The notes under the pieces: model-generated
Told to the model about the DNA's origin: nothing
The model's database searches: none
The model's input: the letters and a program-made list of their open reading frames with translations, nothing else
From: Gallionella sp.
Lineage (GTDB): Bacteria; Pseudomonadota; Gammaproteobacteria; Burkholderiales; Gallionellaceae
Length of the DNA stretch: 64,000 nt
Assembly (NCBI GenBank): GCA_023259035.1
Contig: JAHFRA010000010.1
Location: 27,489-91,488, forward strand
Direction: 5' to 3'
Shown: positions 59,004-64,000 of the stretch, piece after piece
How the letters are laid out: each line of letters starts with the position of its first letter
Numbering within the stretch: the stretch's first letter is position 1
Program-made: the position numbers and the translations under genes

Positions 59004-61220
59004 ATGCGGTTCCGTCTAAAGCACATCGCCTTCACTTTGCTTTGCACATTTGCGCACCACGCCAGCGCGGATGTGGAATTGCTCGCGTTGCGTATGGACA
59101 AGACTTTCAGGGCGATGGCGGAACAGGCGCAGAAAATACCCGTTTTTGTGGAGGCCGATCATCTGGCAGGCAAGCATGAAAACCGGATGGAAGCGACCGG
59201 TAACGCAATATTGCGCAAGCGCGGGCAGTCTATCCGGGCGGATCATCTGGTGTATTTCCAGGATACACAGGATATTGACGCACAGGGCTCGGTGGTGTTG
59301 GAGCGTGCTGGCAGCACGATGAGCGGGCCGCATCTCAAGCTCAATCTGGATACCAGCATAGGAAGCATGGAGCGACTGGTGTACTTTCTCGCAGAAAATA
59401 ACGGGCGCGGTTCGGCGGATGTGTTGCACATTCAGGATAAGCAGCACTACACGCTGGATAATGCAACCTACACTACCTGCTCGGATGGCAACCAGGACTG
59501 GCTGCTGAAAGTGATAGGGCTGGAGATTGATCGCGATCGAGAAATCGGCACCGCCCATCACGCTTGGGTCGAATTCATGGGATTGCCGATCCTGTATTCG
59601 CCGTGGATGAATTTTCCGCTCAATGACCGGCGCAAGTCCGGTTTTTTGTCGCCAGTATTCGGCGGCACAACCAAGGGTGGCAGCGAATTAACCTTGCCCT
59701 ATTACTGGAACATTGCAGCGAATCGCGATGCGACCATTGCGCCGCGCGTGATGACCAAGCGCGGGGTGTTGCTCAACAATGAATTCCGCTATTTGGAGCC
59801 GGGTTATCGGGGAGAGGCTCATCTCGATGTGCTACCCAACGATAACCTGGCAAATCGCAGCCGCAAGCATCTTGCCTTTACGCACAGCCAAGCCCTCGCA
59901 GGAGGGTTGAATGGGTACGTCAATCTGAACAGTGTTTCAGATGATGCCTATTTTCGGGATTTGGCGGACACCGTAAATGCCACGTCGCAGGCCAACTTGT
60001 TGCAAGAGGGTGTATTGAGCTACGGCGCGGGCTGGTGGAACGCAACCGCGCGCGTGCAGCGTTATCAGACTTTGCAAGATCCGGTTGCGCCGATTGACGT
60101 GCCCTATAAGCGCTTGCCGCAATTGACAGTCAGTGCACAGCAGCAATATGCGGGTGCAAATCTTCTGTTTGCCGGTGAGTTTGTCGATTTTAGTCATCCT
60201 ACTGCGCTGAACGCCAAACGATTGGTGCTGAGTCCCAGTGCCAACTATCCGTTGGTCAATAATCCGGCTTTTTACCTTACGCCAAAAGTGACATTGCATA
60301 GCACGTATTACTCGATGGGAGCCAATAATACAGGCCCTTTAACCAATGCATCGCGCACCTTGCCGCTTTACAGCGTGGACAGCGGGATGGCGTTCGAACG
60401 CGACTGGAACTTGTTCGGGGGGAATTACCTGCAAACGCTGGAACCGCGCGCCTTTTATGTGTACGTGCCTTACCAGGCACAGAATCTGCTGCCCAACTTC
60501 GATTCGGCGCAGGCGGATTTCAGTTTCACCCAGATGTTTACCGAGAATCGCTTCTTCGGCAGTGACCGTGTTGGCGATGCCAACCACATCACGCTGGCAA
60601 TGACTTCGCGCTTGTTGGAGCAGGCGAATGGCATGGAACGCCTGAAACTGACGCTCGGTGAACGGTTCAGCTTCAGGACGCCACAAGTTAATTTTGTCGC
60701 GCCCGCAACGACCAACAATAAATCCGATATTTTGCTTGCGGCTTCCGGGTATGCGACTAAAGCATGGTCTTTTGATAGCGAGTTTCAATTTGACCCCAAC
60801 CAATCGCATACGCAACGCTATAACATTGCAACGCGTTATCGCCCCGAGCCGGGCAAAGCTCTTTATTTTGGCTACCGTTTTGACCGTAACACGCTGCGCC
60901 AAATTGACCTTTCCGGGCAGTGGCCGCTGTTTAATCACTGGCATGCAGTGGGGCGCTGGAACTATTCGCTGCTGGATAGCCGAATTTTGGAGTCGATTGC
61001 CGGGCTTGAGTATAATCAGCAATGCTGGGCGCTTCGTCTAATAGCGCAACGCTTCACTGTCGGTACACAGCAAGTTAATACAGGTTTCTTTCTGCAGTTG
61101 GAGTTGAATGACTTCGTCAAGATTGGCTCAGACCCGTTGTCGATGTTGAAAAAAAGTGTGTCCGGTTACACCCGGTTAAATGACAAAGCTGCCAGCAAAC
61201 CCAGCTCGGTATTGCAATGA
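59004..61220 (+). CDS. lptD: LPS-assembly protein LptD
   Basis: The 738-residue protein has a signal peptide (cleavage near ASA-DV), an OstA-type beta-jellyroll (about 45-180, EADHLAGKHENRMEATGNAI) and a large C-terminal barrel starting near SPWMNFPLNDRRKSGFLSP. It inserts LPS into the outer leaflet with LptE. Cys residues include YTTCSDGNQD and NQQCWALR, the second matching the conserved C-terminal disulfide Cys region. It is the first gene of lptD-surA-pdxA-rsmA. Confidence 0.96.
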   Translation: MRFRLKHIAFTLLCTFAHHASADVELLALRMDKTFRAMAEQAQKIPVFVEADHLAGKHENRMEATGNAILRKRGQSIRADHLVYFQDTQDIDAQGSVVLERAGSTMSGPHLKLNLDTSIGSMERLVYFLAENNGRGSADVLHIQDKQHYTLDNATYTTCSDGNQDWLLKVIGLEIDRDREIGTAHHAWVEFMGLPILYSPWMNFPLNDRRKSGFLSPVFGGTTKGGSELTLPYYWNIAANRDATIAPRVMTKRGVLLNNEFRYLEPGYRGEAHLDVLPNDNLANRSRKHLAFTHSQALAGGLNGYVNLNSVSDDAYFRDLADTVNATSQANLLQEGVLSYGAGWWNATARVQRYQTLQDPVAPIDVPYKRLPQLTVSAQQQYAGANLLFAGEFVDFSHPTALNAKRLVLSPSANYPLVNNPAFYLTPKVTLHSTYYSMGANNTGPLTNASRTLPLYSVDSGMAFERDWNLFGGNYLQTLEPRAFYVYVPYQAQNLLPNFDSAQADFSFTQMFTENRFFGSDRVGDANHITLAMTSRLLEQANGMERLKLTLGERFSFRTPQVNFVAPATTNNKSDILLAASGYATKAWSFDSEFQFDPNQSHTQRYNIATRYRPEPGKALYFGYRFDRNTLRQIDLSGQWPLFNHWHAVGRWNYSLLDSRILESIAGLEYNQQCWALRLIAQRFTVGTQQVNTGFFLQLELNDFVKIGSDPLSMLKKSVSGYTRLNDKAASKPSSVLQ

Positions 61221-61233
61221 ATAATTCAGAAAG

Positions 61234-62610
61234 ATGATGATGTACAAAATAGCCGTTACCGTGTTTATTTCCGCAACCTTTCTTGCGATGCATGCGGCGT
61301 GCGCGGCAGATGCCGCAACGGTGAGGCCCGCGCAGATTATTAGCGCTGTTGCCGAATCGAAAAAACTTGATCCGCAAAAACAGGTGGCAGTGATTGATGC
61401 CGTAGTTGCAGTGGTCAATGACGATGTGATTACGCGCCGTGAATTGGATGACCGCCTGCGCGTGGTGGTCCGCCAATTGCAGAAACAGGGTACGCCGCTA
61501 CCCGCACCGGAAGTTCTGGAAAAGCAAATTCTCGAGCGGATGATCACCGATATGCTGCAAGCGCAATTCGCCAAGGAAAGTGGAATACGCGTAGATGACA
61601 CGCAATTGGATTTAGCGATTACACGTATCGCGCAGCAAAATAATTTTCCTGACTTGGCGGAATTTCGCGCCAAGCTGGTATCGGAGGGAGTGAATTTCAA
61701 GAAATTTCGTGAAGAAATGCGTAACGAAATTATATCCACGCGATTACGCGAGCGCGAGGTGGAAGGCAAGCTGATAATCAGCGATAGCGAGGTGGACAGT
61801 TATCTTGCCAACAAGGCCAAGGCCGGCAACGAGGAAGAAGAGTTTCACCTTGCGCACATTTTGGTGGTGGTTCCGGAACAGGCCAGCGCGGAAAAAATTC
61901 AAGCTTCACGCGAACGCGCTGAACAGGCATGGAGCCAACTGAAGGGTGGCGCAGATTTTGCGCAAGTGGCGGCTGGCTATTCCGATGCCAACGACGCGCT
62001 GAAAGGAGGAGACCTCGGCTGGAGGCCAAACGATCGTATTCCACCGCTCTTTTTGAACGAGTTGCATAAGCTGCAATCCGGTCAAACCACTGCGGTATTA
62101 CGCAGCCCAACCGGTTTTCATATTATCAAGCTTGTCGAAAAACGTAGCGGTAGTGCTCCTGTGGTGATCACGCAAACTCATGCGCGGCATATTTTGATCA
62201 AGACCAGCGAGATCGTGCCTGAAGCTGAAGCCAGAAAACGTATCATGGAAATAAAACAGCGTATCGAAAGCGGCGCGGATTTTGCCGAACAGGCCAAGCG
62301 ATATTCACAGGACGGCAGCGCTCAACAAGGCGGGGATTTGGATTGGTTATCCCCGGGGCAGACAGTGCCGGAATTTGAAGAGGCGGTGAACAAGCTTAAA
62401 CCCGGCATGATGGATGCCGTGCAAACACAATTTGGTTGGCACCTGATACTGGTAGTGGAGCGCCGCAATGCCGATGTGAGCGAACAGCAAAAACGTCAGC
62501 AGGCGCGTATGGCGATCGGCACGTTCAAGTCTGACGAGCTGTATCAGGACTGGCTGCGCCAATTGCGCGATCGCGCCTTTGTCGAATATCGCTTTGAAAC
62601 AAACCATTAA
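61234..62610 (+). CDS. surA: Periplasmic chaperone/peptidyl-prolyl isomerase SurA
   Basis: The 458-residue protein has a signal peptide, an N-terminal chaperone domain (VVAVVNDDVITRRELDDRL) and two parvulin domains (about 205-305, FHLAHILVVVPE; 315-415, THARHILIKTSE). SurA escorts barrel proteins, LptD among them, to the BAM complex. Three ATGs in a row begin the frame. Its stop codon lies in the left arm of the inverted repeat that follows. Confidence 0.96.
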   Translation: MMMYKIAVTVFISATFLAMHAACAADAATVRPAQIISAVAESKKLDPQKQVAVIDAVVAVVNDDVITRRELDDRLRVVVRQLQKQGTPLPAPEVLEKQILERMITDMLQAQFAKESGIRVDDTQLDLAITRIAQQNNFPDLAEFRAKLVSEGVNFKKFREEMRNEIISTRLREREVEGKLIISDSEVDSYLANKAKAGNEEEEFHLAHILVVVPEQASAEKIQASRERAEQAWSQLKGGADFAQVAAGYSDANDALKGGDLGWRPNDRIPPLFLNELHKLQSGQTTAVLRSPTGFHIIKLVEKRSGSAPVVITQTHARHILIKTSEIVPEAEARKRIMEIKQRIESGADFAEQAKRYSQDGSAQQGGDLDWLSPGQTVPEFEEAVNKLKPGMMDAVQTQFGWHLILVVERRNADVSEQQKRQQARMAIGTFKSDELYQDWLRQLRDRAFVEYRFETNH

Positions 62611-62856
62611 CCCGGATATTTCACCGGATCGGCCCTAAAATCAATGGAAAGCGGCATGAATACAGGGGTGCGGACCCACAAGAATGCAATCCGGTTTGTA
62701 GCGCAGGCCTTCGCGGGTGCTGGCGGTCGCTGTGCGGCATCTTCGCGCCCCCGCTTCGCGCCAATAGGCGCGGCTATCGGCTTGGCGCGGGATGCGCAAA
62801 CCTGCCCGCAAATCGCCTCGCCAGCACCCGCGATCCGGCGAAATATCCGGGTTAAT
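62606..62856. repeat. 251-bp nested inverted repeat filling the surA-pdxA gap
   Basis: The 26-base arms 62606-62631 and 62831-62856 are complementary with one mismatch (ATTAACCCGGATATTTC core). Inside, TCGCGGGTGCTGGCG near 62719 pairs with CGCCAGCACCCGCGA near 62819. No gene is seen within. It may be a folded RNA spacer or a miniature transposable element. Confidence 0.8.
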
Positions 62857-62858
62857 CG

Positions 62859-63872
62859 GTGAATATCACAGACCTTCTTGCACCGTTGGCGATTACTGCG
62901 GGTGAGCCGGCGGGTATCGGCCCTGATTTGTGTGTGCAGCTCGCCGTTGCGTCGCCAGATGTTCCGTTTGTGATCATCGCCGATAAGCATTTGTTGCAAC
63001 AACGTGCCGCGCAGCTTGGCGTTGCCTTGCAGGTGCGCGATTTCGTGCCCGGACAAGAGACGCGGAAAGCAGCGGCGCCCCGCTCACTGCCAGTAATCCA
63101 TATTCCGCTCACTGCGCCATGTTATCCCGGGGTGCTGGATACCGCCAATAGCGAGTATGTGCTGTCGACGCTACGCCGCGCAGTGCAAGGCTGCCAGACC
63201 GGGGAATTCTCCGGTATCGTGACCGCCCCGGTACACAAGGGCATCATCAATGACGCTGGCACACCGTTCACCGGGCACACAGAATTCCTCGCCGAACAGA
63301 CTGATACAGTGTTGGTGGTAATGATGCTGGCCGGCGGCGGAATGCGCGTGGCACTAGCCACCACACACCTTCCGTTAAAAGACGTACCCGCCGCGATTAC
63401 CGCGCCGTTGCTGGAAAACGTGCTGCGCATCATCCAGCGCGATTTGCAACACCGCTTCGGCATCGCGCAGCCGCGTATCCTGGTGACCGGTTTGAACCCG
63501 CACGCCGGGGAAGGCGGCTATCTGGGGCGCGAGGAAATAGACGTCATGATTCCGGTGCTGGATAAGCTGCGCGCCGAGGGCTTCAATGTCAGTGCGCCAC
63601 TGCCTGCCGATACCTTGTTTACGCCGCAACGCCTGGCGCAATGCGACTGCGTGCTGGCGATGTACCACGACCAAGGCCTGCCGGTGTTGAAGCACGCCAG
63701 CTTCGGGCATGGGGTGAATGTTACGCTCGGCCTGCCGATTATCCGCACTTCGGTAGATCACGGCACGGCGCTGGACTTGGCGGGAACCGGCAAGGCCGAC
63801 AACGGCAGCCTGTTGGAAGCGATCAGGGTTGCAGCACAGATGGCTCGGAACGAGCTGGATGCAAATATGTAG
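62859..63872 (+). CDS. pdxA: 4-hydroxythreonine-4-phosphate dehydrogenase
   Basis: The 337-residue protein has [50 protein letters not shown] and [15 protein letters not shown], including the metal-binding histidines. It works in pyridoxal phosphate synthesis. The GTG at 62859 lies two bases after the inverted repeat arm and has no clear ribosome site. The surA-pdxA-rsmA order is conserved. Confidence 0.95.
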   Translation: MNITDLLAPLAITAGEPAGIGPDLCVQLAVASPDVPFVIIADKHLLQQRAAQLGVALQVRDFVPGQETRKAAAPRSLPVIHIPLTAPCYPGVLDTANSEYVLSTLRRAVQGCQTGEFSGIVTAPVHKGIINDAGTPFTGHTEFLAEQTDTVLVVMMLAGGGMRVALATTHLPLKDVPAAITAPLLENVLRIIQRDLQHRFGIAQPRILVTGLNPHAGEGGYLGREEIDVMIPVLDKLRAEGFNVSAPLPADTLFTPQRLAQCDCVLAMYHDQGLPVLKHASFGHGVNVTLGLPIIRTSVDHGTALDLAGTGKADNGSLLEAIRVAAQMARNELDANM

Positions 63873-63933
63873 GGGCGTGTTTATCGCGCCCTTGTTTCTT
63901 ATTCCAACACCACAACCCCTCACGGAACAAATC

Positions 63934-64000
63934 GTGCATAAAGCCAAGAAAAAGTTCGGCCAGAACTTCCTTGTCGATGAACAGATCATCGCCGATATCA
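63934..64000 (+). CDS. rsmA: 16S rRNA dimethyladenosine transferase, start only
   Basis: GTG 63934 opens a frame reading HKAKKKFGQNFLVDEQIIAD, the typical N-terminus of RsmA (KsgA), which dimethylates two adenosines near the 3' end of 16S rRNA. The window ends after 22 codons. It follows pdxA by 61 bp, as in many proteobacteria. Confidence 0.9.
   Translation, partial: MHKAKKKFGQNFLVDEQIIADI

Overview
The window looks like the chromosome of an autotrophy-leaning, sulfur-active betaproteobacterium, probably in or near the Nitrosomonadales/Gallionellaceae. This rests on gene order and protein families read by eye: metK / S-adenosylhomocysteine riboswitch-ahcY / metF, rpe-gph-trpE, carA-carB-greA, rlmE-ftsH-folP-glmM, amgK-murU-pepP and lptD-surA-pdxA-rsmA. 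No database search was possible, so the assignment is an inference.

Region 1 (1-9.7 kb) is the accessory part and the most interesting. A leftward operon encodes a TusA-like protein, a DsrE-like protein, a TusA-OsmC fusion, a core MetE-like protein without the usual N-terminal half, an AhpD-like protein and a PstS-like binding protein. A rightward set encodes a Cys-rich membrane protein, an outer-membrane beta-barrel, a DsbC-like disulfide isomerase and a large exported protein I cannot name. Between them lies a 0.9-kb imperfect palindrome whose two arms put the same roughly 360-bp sequence upstream of both sets. I propose the locus as a candidate undescribed thiol or organosulfur system. A broken group II intron reverse-transcriptase fragment closes the region.

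Region 2 (9.7-18.4 kb) holds a CPA1 antiporter, monothiol glutaredoxin, argH, an AlgZ/AlgR-type two-component pair, a short SPFH-like protein and a sulfur operon DsrE-TusA-SQR-DUF1641. Region 3 (18.4-31.6 kb) holds ubiD, two lipid A acyltransferases, the methyl-cycle genes metK, ahcY (behind an S-adenosylhomocysteine riboswitch) and metF, an HD-GYP protein, trhP, an HNH protein that looks imported, ttcA and a pteridine reductase.

Region 4 (31.7-45.8 kb) holds a MidA-like methyltransferase, a TumE/TumA-type toxin-antitoxin pair, rpe-lipoprotein-gph-trpE, ctaA, dgkA, gcvPB, glmM and folP. Region 5 (45.9-64 kb) is housekeeping: ftsH, rlmE, yhbY, greA, carB, carA, rhlE, pepP, murU, amgK, lptD, surA, pdxA and the first codons of rsmA, cut by the window end.

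Short palindromic repeats are scattered through the second half. Three have GTAG...CTAC ends, two are REP-like (one of them inserted in frame inside murU), and a 250-bp nested inverted repeat fills the surA-pdxA gap. No rRNA, tRNA, CRISPR array or intact insertion sequence was seen.
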